Notes under the pieces: generated by a model
Seen by the model: the letters and a program-made list of their open reading frames with translations, nothing else
Told to the model about the DNA's origin: nothing
Databases searched by the model: none
From: Labia minor
Lineage: Eukaryota > Arthropoda > Insecta > Dermaptera > Spongiphoridae
Reading direction: 5' to 3'
Assembly: GCA_963082975.1 (NCBI GenBank)
Contig: OY720344.1
Location: 69,034,546 to 69,098,545 of the forward strand
Length of the DNA: 64,000 nucleotides
Program-made: the position numbers and the translations under genes
In this document: piece by piece, positions 11,233 through 22,069 of the stretch
Numbering within the stretch: the first letter of the stretch is position 1
How the letters are laid out: every line of letters begins with the position of its first letter

Positions 11233-12340
11233 CATATGTCAACTTGTTCCAATGAGACATTTTTTATTTTAATGTCGCATTGGAGCTGTTGCTTAGATAT
11301 CACAAGGCATTTCGTTTTTTCCAGAGATATTTTCATATTTAATTTTTCCGCGATTTCATCGAATTGTGATAGGAGAGTTTGTAAATTTCTTTCGCTGTTT
11401 GCTATTAAAACCAAGTCATCAGCGTAACACACGGTGTGCACAAGTTTATTTCCCATTTTATAACCAAGTTCCGGTGACAGGTATGCTATTATTTTGTCCA
11501 TAATGAGATTAAAAAGCATAGGGCTTAAGGAGTCGCCCTGTCTTATCCCACTTGATAGTGGAATGAGTTCCGATATTTGGTTATTCACTTTTATCTTAGC
11601 TGTAGTGTTGGTGTTCACCTCTATTATCATCCTAACTAACTTTTCAGGAACTTCTCTCTCTCTTAGACAATCCACTATATCTTCTAGCCTTACCCGGTCG
11701 AAAGCTTTTTTAAGGTCTATGAAGCAAAGGAATTTGTTGAATTTGATTGACTTTTCAACTAATTGTCGTATAATGAATATGGCGTCCGTTGTTGAGCGAT
11801 TCTTTCTAAAACCTTGCTGTTCCTCTCTCTGCTTAATGTAGTTGAGCAGTTTATTTAGAATGATTTTAGTAAATAGTTTTAAGGTACTATTTAGTAGTGT
11901 TATGCCACGATAGTTATTAAGGTCGTCTTTGCTTCCTTTTTTAAATATCGGTATTATCGTGCTTTCTTTCCAGGACTCAGGGATTTTGCATTGCTCCAAG
12001 ATGTTCTGGAACAATTGAGTAAGTTTCAAGGATACCATACTTCAACATCTCATTTGAAATATCGTCAGGGCCTGGGGATTTTCTATTTTTCAGATTTTTA
12101 ACTTCATTTGTTATCTCTTCCTTGGGTAAGGGTACGTCGTTTATGTTAAAATCTATAGGTTCGGCATTAGAGTAGATATTGTTTGAATAGAGGTTACGGA
12201 AGAAACTCTCCCATTTCTCCACTGGAATTTTGTTAGTAAGGACCAATTCATTCATTTCTGTTCTATTTTTCTTTATCACTTTCCATATTTTCTTCTGAGC
12301 TCCATAAATATCATGTTCCATATCTGCCGTGAAGCTTTCC
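11225..12340 (-). pseudogene. non-LTR element B, reverse-transcriptase region
   Basis: RT of a second non-LTR retrotransposon. From 12,321 down: EVKNLKNRKSPGPDDISNEM, a frameshift near 12,035, then ESTIIPIFKKGSKDDLNNYR, GFRKNRSTTDAI, CFIDLKKAFDRV, SGIRQGDSLSPMLFNLIMD and CYADDLVLIAN. All core RT blocks, including the catalytic YADD, are visible. The sequence ends at EQVD, just where FKYLGS would be expected, and switches into element A, so the 3' end of B is lost. In-frame stops lie near 12,340 and at 12,430. Sequence relatedness of its missing tail to the scattered ERT tails in this window is likely but cannot be shown here. Confidence 0.9.
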
Positions 12341-12429
12341 TAATATCCTTCTTTTATTTTTCTAATGCTAGCGTTTGTTTTATTTCGCACCTCAACGTAT
12401 AATCTTTTTTCTTCAGATGGGTTGGAAAG

Positions 12430-13500
12430 TTAGTCCAAATATGCTTTTCTCTTAGTTTTCGCGAGCTCCTTTATTTCTGGTGTGAACCATGGTGTTGGTT
12501 TGCTATGCGTATTTATATTCACACAGCGTTTCCCAAGAGCTTCTTCTGCCGTTTTAGTGATGCATAATTGTATCCCTCCCCAGAAAACATCCAAAGTGCT
12601 ATTTGACTCTATTGACAATTCTTTGAGTCTTTCACATAGCCTTTTCTCATAAAGATATTTTGTACTTTCGTTTTAGAAAGCTTCTGTATTGAATTTCGAA
12701 ACGAAAACTGGTTTTGTTCTTCTCGTGATTTGAGCTGAGGCACGAATTTTGACTACCAATAGTTTATGATCGCTTCCGATATCAGCGGTATTATACGTTC
12801 TTATATCAAGTATCTGGGTTGGATGAATGTTTCGATTGGTAACAATATAGTCTATTATAGACTTCTGGCCTCTACTATTACTCCATGTTATCTTATGGCC
12901 AAATTTATGCTTAAAAATCGTGTTATTTATGCGTATCGAGTGAAAAGAAAAGAAATCTGTTAGGAGATCTCCATTATCATTTGTTACACTCTCGTTGAAT
13001 CGTTGTTTCACTCCTGGGACTGGTGTGTCACCGACTCTTGCATTCATATCTCCCATCATGAACAAAAGCGCATCTTTCGGTATTTTAGATAATACGTTTT
13101 GGAGATCTTCATAAAATCCCTCCCTTTGCTCTTTAGGTTTCGAGATATCGGGGGCATAAACACTTAATATGTACCATAATGCCTTGGGAAACTTTAGCGA
13201 TAATAGAATGATCCTTTCACTAATATACTCTATATTTTCGATGTTGTTTAAATACTTTTTATTTACAAGAATCCCCACTCCCGCGTGAGCTCTTTCCTCT
13301 TTTTGCTTGCCAGAGTAAGCCAAAATGTAATTGTCCACTTATAGTGTTCCTTTGCCTTTTTTTTGGTTTCGGAGATAGCACAAAAGTCAATTTTAAAGTT
13401 ATTCAACTCAGCGATAATCTCATGATCTCTGCCATTCCACGATGTGATGTTCCATGTGACGAATTTGGTTAGGCTTTTCCTCCATATCTGTTTTTTTTTG
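12430..13500 (-). pseudogene. non-LTR element B, AP-like endonuclease
   Basis: N-terminal apurinic-type endonuclease that nicks the target DNA to prime reverse transcription. The frame 12,673-13,338 contains AGVGILVNKKYLNN, LSVYAPDISK, MMGDMNARVGDTP (catalytic Asp/Asn), ITWSNSRGQKSIIDYIV and IGSDHKLLVV (SDH motif), in the usual order. Upstream, 13,338-13,480 gives VTWNITSWNGRD and DFCAISETKKKAKEH, the first conserved blocks, in a shifted frame. A single in-frame stop at 12,673-12,675 separates this from the linker frame 12,430-12,618 (KPTPWFTPEIKELA). So B has three in-frame stops (about 12,673, 12,430 and 12,340) plus frameshifts: inactive but not very old. Confidence 0.9.
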
Positions 13501-13760
13501 TCTCGCAGTGGTCATCATCAGTGTAGATCCGTCCGGCCTTTTCTTAATGGTGCTATGAGCTTCGGGCTTTTTTACTGGTGCGGGCTGCTAACCCAACGCC
13601 CAAACCCCCAACCTGGAGGACCAGGGTTTCTTAAAAAAACCGAAGTGGTTTACCGTTGCCTTCTTCGGTTTGATTCTCAGCCGCCCCTAACCTGGAGAAC
13701 AGACGCTACTGGGTTTCGCCATAGCTGGCTTAAGACAAGAGAAAGTAAATAGTAAGAAAT
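13501..13760 (-). mobile_element. 5' leader of non-LTR element B
   Basis: GC-richer than the flanks. On the minus strand it contains blocks such as GGAGAACAGACGC and its complement, and GGCAACGGTAAACCAC, characteristic of 5' regions of insect-type endonuclease/RT elements, running straight into the endonuclease. Its outer end near 13,760 abuts the resumed element A. Confidence 0.55.
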
Positions 13761-13784
13761 GAAAGCTAAACTTAAAAAAGAACG

Positions 13785-14400
13785 AGTACCTGGAGTGTGG
13801 TGAACAATCTGTAGACACAATTAGGGTCGCTGGTGTTGAGCTTAATAAGACCAAAAAGTTCAAATATCTAGGCTCCTATCTAACATCCAAAGGAGATTTG
13901 ATGGAAGATATCGCCACTCGTGTAAACGCAGCATGGATGAAATGGCGCCAGGTAACAGGTGTTGTATGTGCCCCCTCGCCCTTAAATCTAAAGTATATAA
14001 GACAATTATAAGACCTGTGGGGTTGTATGGAGCGGCCTGCTACAAAAGTGCACGAAAGAAAACTCCGCTCTATGGAAATGTAAATGTTAAGATGGGCTCT
14101 GGGCATCACAAAACTTGACCGCGTGAAGAAAGAGCGAGTCAGAGAAATTCTGGGGTGGCGCCAATCGAAGACAAGATGCTTGAGGCTCGCCTGAGATGGT
14201 TTGGGCATGTCGTCAGGGCGGATGAGGGTTCAGTGGCGAAGAAAGCAACGAACCTTGTGGTTGTGGGCCAAAGACCGCGTCGGAGGCCTAAAACCAGCTG
14301 GTCCTGCCGTATAACGAGAGATCTAATCTCAGACAAAACGGCAACTTTAAGAAACATTCTAAAGAAAAATGTAGAATGGGCATAGGAAATAAATGGGCCA
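13785..14400 (+). pseudogene. RTE-like element A, C-terminal piece
   Basis: C-terminal region of an RTE-like ORF. Readable blocks are KKFKYLGSYLTSKGDL, RVNAAWMKWRQVTGV, RALGITKLDRVKKERVRE-type sequence around 14,090-14,150 (shifted), then APIEDKMLEARLRWFGHVVR and RPRRRPKTSW in the frame 14,155-14,385. This order (FKYLGS, RVNAAW, MLRW, LRWFGHV, GRP) is the normal end of the protein. Frameshifts lie near 13,965 and 14,050. Together with 10,545-11,232 it brackets element B. About 200 codons of RT palm and thumb are missing between the two pieces. Confidence 0.85.
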
Positions 14401-14404
14401 AAAG

Positions 14405-14850
14405 AGGAATAAAACATGTTACGTCCAGTCCACACTATCCACAATCTAATGGACTTGTAGAAAGACATACAGACAATTAAAAATATTCTTAAGAAAGCGC
14501 CTGAGGATCCTTTCCTAGCTGCTCTTCTATACAATACAACGCCTAAAAACAACTTACCAGCTCCATCTGAAATACTTATGGGAAGAATGTTGAGAACCAA
14601 TCTCCCTGTCATAGAAGAAATACGACTTAAGCATAATTAAAGAGAAGCTGCAAGAAAATCAAAGAAGACAGAAGAAATATTATGATCGAACAGCCATTTC
14701 TCTGGCACCATTGGAAATAGGACATGAAATAATGATATAAAGAGGAAAACGAGACTGGATACCGGCACAATTTATAAAAGAAGATTATACGCCAAGAATA
14801 GCGAAAAATAAAAAAATTTAAGCCAATTTCAACATTAAAGCATATTTTCA
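14405..14850 (+). pseudogene. Gypsy-type integrase C-terminal fragment
   Basis: Degenerate integrase of a K02A2.6/Mag-like Gypsy element. It starts SSPHYPQSNGLVERH (the block carrying the third catalytic acidic residue), shifts frame, and continues LAALLYNTTPKNNLPAPSE, ILMGRMLRTNLP, then after a stop, KKYYDRTAISLAPLEIGHE. The order matches the end of the catalytic core and the downstream SPAE/LMGR region. The N-terminal half, RT and LTRs are absent. It directly follows the RTE-like tail. Confidence 0.8.
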
Positions 14851-16030
14851 TTGGGAACATGCATTCAATTTTATGGTTGATAGAAATACTTTAATTATTT
14901 AATTCATTTACTAAATAAATATATTATATATATAGTTAAAAAAAATTCACTTACCTAAACCAAAAAAATAAATAAACTCAGTAATAATCAATTAAAATGA
15001 GTACTGAATTGGATATAATAAGTATTTATTTATATATATGTCAATGTAGAGGAAATTAATTTTCTGGTGACTTCTCCTTTTTGTTATCAACAGATCCTTT
15101 GTGGTGTGAATAATTTAAGGTAAATTTCTGTATTTTCAATTCAATGGTAAAAAGATGTCAGGCAGTAGAGGAAATGATTTCGAAAGCCATTAAATCCATT
15201 CGTTTAGATTATATTAATTTCAATTCGCAATTAATTGCAATTTAATAAATTTATAGAAAATTATTTCAAACTTTTGTTTCTATCTTTCAATTGTAGATAA
15301 ATGGTTTGAAATTTAATAAAATAAAAATTTCAATAAATACAATTAAAAACATTTGAAAAATTTTTAAGTTTAATGAATCACACATTTGAAATAATCCTCT
15401 AAAATTAAATTATATTGAATCATTTATTTATTATTGAATTATTTTAAAATTTCTTTATATTTATTTATTTAAGAAATATTTATACATTATTTTAGGTAGT
15501 TATTTCCCCTATTTGACAAACTTCAAAAATTTCACATTGTAGTGGAATCTCAACTTACGAGGTTAATTCATTCCAGAATTGTCAATATTGTCCTGTTTTT
15601 AACAAACTATAGTAAAAACTAAAATTGTCTCATGGAGTTTGAGAAATTTTATGATAAGGTGTTGCAATCTGTGCCGCCTAAGAATAACTCATTGGCAAAA
15701 ACACCCCTTTACATCCATTCCAATTTTTTTGTTCTAAAATCACTATGTATATAAAATCATTTTTTATCATCCTATTTATTTTTGATTACATAAGTTTTGA
15801 AAAGTTAAGAATTAGAAGAGCGGCGGTGCTAGAATTTTAGTGTCCGATGCAGAAGAGTAATTGACGCCACTCAAAAAAGTAAAGATAATTTTTAGGAAAG
15901 AAAAATTTTGATCACAAATAAATTTAATAATCATTCTTCTTTAATAAAGTATAATATTTAAAAGTATAAAATTTCTGTATAGGATTGTTACAAGATATAC
16001 AAAGATATTCGATAATATATTAATGCTGAA
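14851..16030. other. AT-rich gap, no gene recognised
   Basis: Mostly low-complexity AT sequence. At about 15,540-15,590 a stretch with AATCTCAACTTACGAGG resembles a transposon end but no partner was found. Confidence 0.35.
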
Positions 16031-16035
16031 GAAGG

Positions 16036-16075
16036 TACAGGGGGGTGGAGTCTCTTGTCTAGGTGCGAAGAATGT
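16036..16075 (+). mobile_element. diverged Helitron 3'-end module
   Basis: GGTACAGGGGGGTGGAG and GTCTAGGTGCGAAGA align with the conserved 3' module found at 32,641, 53,650 and 55,350, but the terminal hairpin has decayed. Confidence 0.4.
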
Positions 16076-16274
16076 AGTTAGTAACAAGTAAAATTGCCTG
16101 GTATTTTTAGATAATCCATTTAAATTATTTATATATTTACTATTTCGCAAGAGAGATATTACGTATATTTTTAATGTTTTACACGTTGTGAAGGCTCCAT
16201 CAGTCATTTTCATTAAGGTTGAAAAAACGGTTTGAATAAAGAAATTTGGTACACGGGCATTATTCAAAATTCGT

Positions 16275-16520
16275 AGTTTAAATGTAGCTCTTTCGGAAGA
16301 GGGTCATTAACTACCACGTTTTGATTTTTTTCCTCTAAACTGACCGTAAAAATGAAGATATATGTTTGATAGTTTTTCACATGATTAAAAATTGTATAAA
16401 ACTGATATATATATAGAATTTCAGCTTGATTGAATAGCTGAAAGTACTGGAATTAATTTATTAATTTTGACTTAAAAATGAAGGTAAAGGTTATAAATGT
16501 CGCAAAAATTTTAATTAAAT
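16275..16520 (+). repeat. dispersed repeat R2, partial copy
   Basis: Shares GGAAGAGGGTCATTA, CTACCACGTTTTGAT and ATTGTATAAAACTG blocks with 47,270-47,420, 56,210-56,380 and, inverted, 49,490-49,650. Confidence 0.7.
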
Positions 16521-16739
16521 TTAATTAAATTAATTTTAATTATTAAGATCTGTCTTTAGTCTAGGGTAGACTATGTTTTGCCTCGTCGCAACCGTATTCT
16601 ATATTTACGTTGAAAAAAATCCAAACAATGTTGATGTTATTTGATTGCCTTCTTAATTCAATAAAATGTTATCAGAGGAAATTATGTTAACCTTAAATCC
16701 TATAATCGGATAGAATAAAATTTTAATTAAGTTTCATAT

Positions 16740-16930
16740 ATATATTGCAGTCAAAGTGTACATTCCAGTCACTGGATACATTTACTAGCCCCAATGCATA
16801 CACTCATTTCCCATTTTAGTCAAAGTGTTCGCTCACTATTGGAATGAACACTTTGACTAGTGAATGCATGGATTACCTAGGTAATGTATGCAGTTACTAA
16901 CCAACTGCAGTCAAAGCGTTAATTGATGAA
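16740..16930. repeat. cluster of AGTCAAAGTGT motifs
   Basis: AGTCAAAGTGT or near copies at 16,749, 16,818, 16,909 (direct) and 16,848-16,859 (inverted, AACACTTTGACT), plus repeated TGCAG and GAATG words. No ORF. Confidence 0.6.
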
Positions 16931-17110
16931 TTTCAAAATTAAATTTAGTTGGAACAAGTTTTTTTAACAAGCGCAGGTCGAAGATCGCCGTTTTAGATTT
17001 AGCCGCTCACAATGAAAATAGGTTATAATATTAAATAAAATATATGCGAATAATTAAATTAATTATTGACTCGATGATTATTGCACTAGAGCTAGTTATA
17101 ACATAAAAAT

Positions 17111-17333
17111 TTAAGTAAAAAGAAATCTTTTTAAAAAACACAGTTTACATAAAATTGCACTAAAAAGTAAAAAATAAAATCACTGTAAAGTGTGTGCGCT
17201 CAAATTATAATAACACCGTAAAACATTTGCTTCCACTATTGGGCGCACACACTTTACAGTGATTTTATTTTTTACTTTTTAGTGCAATTTTAAGTAAAGT
17301 GTGCTTTTTAAAAAGATTTCTTTTTACTTAAAT
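17111..17333. repeat. large palindrome at Helitron end
   Basis: Arms of about 90 bp and a spacer of about 40 bp; both contain ATTGCACTAAAAAGTAAAAA or its complement and TGTGTGCG / CGCACACA at the inner edge. Could form a cruciform. The second copy is in 39,085-39,315. Confidence 0.85.
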
Positions 17334-17578
17334 TTATTTTATACTTTCTAGTCGTAGGTAAATAAATGTAGTCGTTATTTTAAATATTTTTTATTAATAA
17401 CATGTGTAACATTTTTTTACAACCACAGAATAGTATGACATTTTTTAGAAAAAAGGAGTGTACATTACCTTTTAGAGTGCGATCCGAAAACACTATACCA
17501 TTTTTTTTTAAATAATGTCATGTTCTTCGTCTGTATGATAAAACCAAGCACACCAAACACCAAATCACATTCATTCAC

Positions 17579-19408
17579 TCAGTCCAATCTCCTAAGTCTA
17601 TTCATTTCGGCTAGTGCTTCATTGTTGCACGGCCTCGTCCCTGTTAATTTTGTGCATTCTAAATCTTGAATTGCTAAACCATCCAATGATCTTACGCGAC
17701 TTAGTGCAACATATGCCTGTCCACTCGCGAATAATGATGAACCTAAGTCAATAACCGCATAATCGACTGTACTGCCTTGCATCTTGTGAACAGTCGAAGC
17801 CCATGATAATATGATGGGCATCATTCTTCTTTCCAACGTTCCATAGCTGTACTTGGCCGGAAATTGTTTCGAAAGGGGCTGAATTGTATGTGTTCCAATG
17901 TTGCCGTAATCAATTTTAACCAATGGTATGTCTTGATCATACATCTGAGCTCTTCGAAAGTGTGGTCATAATATTTCAGTAATTTGACCTATTGCACCGT
18001 TGACTAACCCTTTTCCAATATCGATATTAGATCTGAGCATTACTTTGGCTCCCTTGAAGATTTCAATTTCTTTAGGAAGACCTGCTGTGTTATTTATGTC
18101 GTTTGGTGTAACCTTATCCAAATCAATGTTGTCTGTATTTCGTGTCGCATCTACTAATGCATCCTGAGCTATGATTTTAACCATCTCAGTATTCTTTTCT
18201 TTGTAATAGTTCAGAACTGCTTGATTGTGTTCATCGACTTGTTTTTTTGTTAGAAATATGCGCAGTGCTTTTTCTATGGAAAATTCTCCAGATGCATCAT
18301 ATCCAACTTTTTCCATCAATACTGCCATATGATGTGGTTTCATTTCTCCAATTCTTAAAGCATTCAAGATCTCAATGAATGTCATATCTCCTTGCTGTCT
18401 CATATTCTGTGTTAACTCTACTAGTGTGAACAATCTCCATAAATGAGTAGCTGGTACCATTCTCTGTGGCTGTTCAAACACCTGATGATCTCTTATAGGT
18501 GGGAGTTGCAGTAAATCTCCAAAAAGTAGGACATTCATACCACCAAAAGGCTGATTGTTATTCTTAAGTTGTTTCAAGCGCGAATCTATCATGCACAGCA
18601 TCTCATATGCTACCATCGAGATTTCGTCTATAAAGAAGAACTCGATATCTTTCCAAATTAAGCGCATTGTGCGAAGATAGTTACCTGTCAGAATAGGTAA
18701 AGAGTTGACGTTTTTACCATCTTTCTGAACCGGCAATTTTAGTAGGCTATGTATCGACTGTCCACCTACTAATCGCGCTGCCACACCTGTTAGTGCTGCT
18801 ACTTTTGTTGCATGTTTTCCGTAGCACCTATTGACTTGATTCTTTAGTAGGTTGAGCACGAAGGTTTTTCCAGTTCCTGCTCCACCAGTGATGAATAGTC
18901 TCTCCCGATTTGTATTTCCATTCATCTGTTCCTGTATACTGCGTGTTATATGTGCAAATATTTCTCTTTGTCCCATATTCATTGCTTGCTGTGCCGTTGT
19001 AAATTGTTCATCTGTCATTTCGTGATCCTCCACTATTCCCTCCTCATGCTCAACTTCTATTAGCTCCGGTTGTTCAAGTATTTCAAAAGCGTGAGCTTGA
19101 TTGAACGCATTTTCCAATTGCTTATCTCGTTCTCTATATAGCTCCATATGACGACTAGATTCTTTCAATCGTTGCTCGCGAGCGATAAATGCTTCTCTTG
19201 CTGTATCATAGTCTTCAATTAGTTCTTTCTCTTGACGGGACGGCATGTATTGTAAGAGCAAACTGTAGTAATAGTTTTCTTGATCTGTTGCCTTGAAGTA
19301 TGGGACCCGTACAACCGCAGGTTCGTTTCTAATTGCTATTTTTGTATTATCCTGGAGATTAATTAGTGCCTTTTTCTCTCTTCTCAGGTTCAATTGCATC
19401 AATATCAA
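17579..19408 (-). pseudogene. PIF1-like Helitron helicase with one in-frame stop
   Basis: SF1B DNA helicase of the PIF1/RRM3 type, which in Helitrons unwinds the strand during rolling-circle transposition. Walker A GGAGTGKT is near residue 173, Walker B FFIDEIS near 260, motif III LFGDLLQLPPI near 296, motif IV LTQNMRQQ near 330. After the GLVNGAIGQITEIL block a TGA at 17,966-17,968 stops the frame, but the same frame continues without shift to 17,579 and includes [13 protein letters not shown] and [13 protein letters not shown] (motifs V and VI). All helicase motifs are thus present; only the stop (one base from tryptophan TGG) breaks it. The N-terminus joins the Rep part through frameshifts near 19,390 and 19,505, so the original was one long Rep-helicase polyprotein. 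Confidence 0.9.
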
Positions 19409-19477
19409 TGCTCTCTACATTATTTTCATATTTCTTATTATAGTGAGGTTCAAAGAGCATAGCAAATTCAATCAAGC

Positions 19478-21005
19478 TCATGTTGTTGAAGTCATAATCG
19501 GGATGTTTTTACAATAACCCGACGCCTGTCCGCGATCATCAAATTGCAATACCTTGAATCTTTGCTCTGGTTTTCGCGTATTCAAGAAGATACATTTTTT
19601 CGAACTCTCTTTCATGTTCAAGTGTGCCAAGCGAAATACGCATTCACATGCTGACAATTGTCGTTTCTTCAATATTCGCATGCACATTTTGAAGAGCTTT
19701 CTTGAGATGGTTGTCTCTTCACGACGAATTTGTTGAATTGCTTGCGCAATTCCTGTATCCAGTTCTGTAGGCTGCGCTTTTGATATATATTTGGCGATAT
19801 AAAATGCTATTGCTTCATTTGATCCACAAGGCTGAATATCCATATTCCCTTGCCATAATTGAAGAAGTATTGGGTTATAATTATTAACCCATTGATCTTG
19901 TGAGCGTAGCACTTACTCGAATCATGAAATGCCGACTTACTATGACTGGATATTTTTCTACTAATATCTGTGTTGTGAATTTATCCAAATTATTAGGATC
20001 TTCGTTTGGTCGTCCATCAGCTATAAGAAGTGCCTTTCTCATATCCAGCCAGTTTAAATCATTGCAGCTAAATGTTACAAAGTAGGTAGGTGGTCCAAGG
20101 CATCTTATCTGTGCAATCAGTTCATTCAGTGCTGTACGCCAATAAGCAGCAGATCCTCTCAAATTCTTGATAGAAAGATGCAGATCTTCTACTTGTCCAT
20201 CTTGTCCTTCAATTTTCTTTCCACAAGCTGCTATCGTAGACTTGACTTTATAATATTCAAACATTGACAGCGCGTAGAATAAATAGTCATTTCTTTGAAA
20301 CCTCGTATCACTGCCCAATATTCGATATTGATAGTAGTTAAGCGGTGTGATTTTTACTGGTCGTCGTTCTTTGAGGCCATTAATTCCATAGGGAAAGAGA
20401 CAATACCATGCAAATTCCTCTGCTTTCAATTCATGAGCCTCGTTAACAATATTATCACTTGTTTTTCTCGTAATCTCGTTTATAATAGTAGACACATGCA
20501 GTTCGTCTTCCACATCAGGCTGATCGCAATCTGTAGATGTCATCAGGGAGGTTTGCAGTGGTATTTCATTACGCACTTCCTGTGCAGGCACTTCTTTCAT
20601 TGGAATCGGAATAGTTTCGCTTTCCTCATTTACAATATCATTTTTTTTTCTAACATCGACATAATCAATTGTGAACTGAACATTTCGTGACCCAGTTGCT
20701 CGTTTGCATATTCTCGTAAGTTCATCGATATTGTCACATTCTATTATACATCCTCTTCCGTTTGCCGCTTTGCTACCTTTTGCTCCACAGGAGTGTGAAT
20801 CAGTGAAATAAAATTTTTCATCATAATACATCACTCCAAGTGATAGTAAATTTGTTATTATTATTCCAGAATTATGGTCCTCGAAGAGTCTTTTTAAGGC
20901 GTCTTTTAGTGTCGATCCTGCAGTTTCTCTATTTTCAATGTCGTGAAGGCTTCCAAAGTACGGTGATTCGGTTTCGTATTCAATAGAAAAACTGGTATTG
21001 AACAT
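19478..21005 (-). pseudogene. Helitron Rep-like region lacking the HUH core, with protease-like N-terminus
   Basis: Frame 19,884-21,005 starts with a segment resembling viral-tegument/USP-type cysteine peptidases (GVMYYDEKFYFTDSHS, Asp-Ser-His at residues 69-71); the catalytic Cys block expected before it is absent. Then come the Helitron-like N blocks FPYGINGLKERRPVKITPLN, DTRFQRNDYLFYALSMFEYY, LRGSAAYWRTAL and GPPTYFVTFSCNDLNWLDM. The frame ends after RHFMIRVSA and, shifted, resumes at 19,478-19,912 with YNPILLQLWQGNMDIQP and FYIAKYISKAQPTEL, which normally lie some 200 residues further on. The piece between, which in the family holds the RGxPHxH (HUH) metal site, is missing. Consequence: no nuclease, so not autonomous as it stands. 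Confidence 0.8.
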
Positions 21006-21380
21006 TATAAAATCTTTACTATAAGTAAAGTGTGTTCAGCGTCTGTAGAACTGCTATCGCCATCTATGATTGAAATAGTGAACTATTCCATATTCCGCAT
21101 ATGAAAGTTTAGTTAATTAATTACCACAAACAGATAAATAATTCAGTGGATTTTTCAATTGATTCGTGTATTATTAGCAGGAGCAAGCGCGTATGCAAAA
21201 TTTCAAGTTGATTGAATGACGGGAAGTTGTTGAAATATCGATTATAAAATGCCGCAGACAAACAACACACGGACAACCTGACGCTGTGAGTTAAGTAAAG
21301 TGTGTTAAAAATACAAAAGCATCTAACATAGAAAGAAAATAATTTCAAACACAAACACATTTATAAATAAGAAAAACACG

Positions 21381-21629
21381 TTATTTGTTTGAACAATTCA
21401 AACTTCCATGGCATTTGGAATTGCACAATTTTTTTGCTTCAAGGCATGCACATCTATTTGTTGTGCATTTTGTTTTACATTGGCATTTAGAAAATCCCTG
21501 TCCGGTACCTATCGACTGTTTGGTTGCAATAGTTCGTAATGGTAATTCAATGGCATTGTTTTGAATATCATTTGGCATTAATATATTTTCGGGACATGCA
21601 ATCAAACGCAACGATATCTTCCAAATCAC
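21381..21629 (-). CDS. cysteine-rich CXC-like fragment
   Basis: An 82-codon frame just outside the Helitron end. Its C-terminal half reads KCQCKTKCTTNRCACLEAKK followed by LCNSKCHGSLNC: a CxCxxxCxxxxCxCxxxxxxCxxxCHxxxxC pattern typical of zinc-binding CXC-type modules. Similar cysteine clusters are known at the ends of integrase-like proteins (KRBA2-like) of animal mobile elements. The N-terminal half (MIWKISLRLIACPENI) is not recognised. The start at 21,629 is simply the first ATG, and stops lie upstream, so it is probably the 3' end of a broken larger gene. Function not assigned. Confidence 0.4.
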   Translation of the reverse strand: MIWKISLRLIACPENILMPNDIQNNAIELPLRTIATKQSIGTGQGFSKCQCKTKCTTNRCACLEAKKLCNSKCHGSLNCSNK

Positions 21630-22069
21630 ATGTCGGCCTGCTTTATCCCAACCAAGGCAAGATCTTTTACTCTCTTATATCATTATAGGTATTTAAATTT
21701 AATTTATAGTTATATTAAACTTGCTAAACAATTCATAATTTAAAAGTGAACAATTTTCATCCTACCTCTACAACATTTTTTCAAAATATAATAATTTCAA
21801 TAATAAACCACAACAAGTCACAACTTTCTTCACGAAGAGTTGAGTTTTAATTTTGTGAAACTCTACCGTTATAAGTAACGTACAATGTTGCTGATTTAAG
21901 ACAAGCGTGAAAGAAATTCCCGCCAATGCTACTTGTAACAAGAAATTTTACTCTTAAACAGAAACAGAGACTCAAAAAACTCGTTCCACTCTATATATAT
22001 TCAATTTATATTAATTATCTACTATATTTCACAAGTTTCCTATCTTTTCCGTTTTGCGGCTGTCTTAAT
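21630..22069. other. AT-rich gap, no gene recognised
   Basis: No coding or repeat feature recognised. Confidence 0.3.

Larger units (their letters stand above)
17108..21310 (-). mobile_element. Helitron-class element with degraded Rep/helicase genes
   Basis: About 4.2 kb rolling-circle-type element. Its left end is a large palindrome (arms about 17,111-17,200 and 17,242-17,333) and its right end is 21,035-21,310; the two ends carry related inverted words (AAACACAGTTTACATAA / ACACACTTTACTTAA). Both ends, and nothing of the middle, recur inverted at 38,817-39,315, which independently supports the boundaries. Encoded on the minus strand are a protease-like plus Rep-like region and a PIF1 helicase. 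Inverted subterminal words are known in Helitron2/Helentron groups, so that assignment is possible but not proven. The coding parts have stops, frameshifts and a deletion. Confidence 0.75.

Noticed and set aside
15060-15130. Possible 30 bp micro-exon between CAG and GTAAAT
   Set aside because: No coding continuity on either side; such signals are expected by chance.
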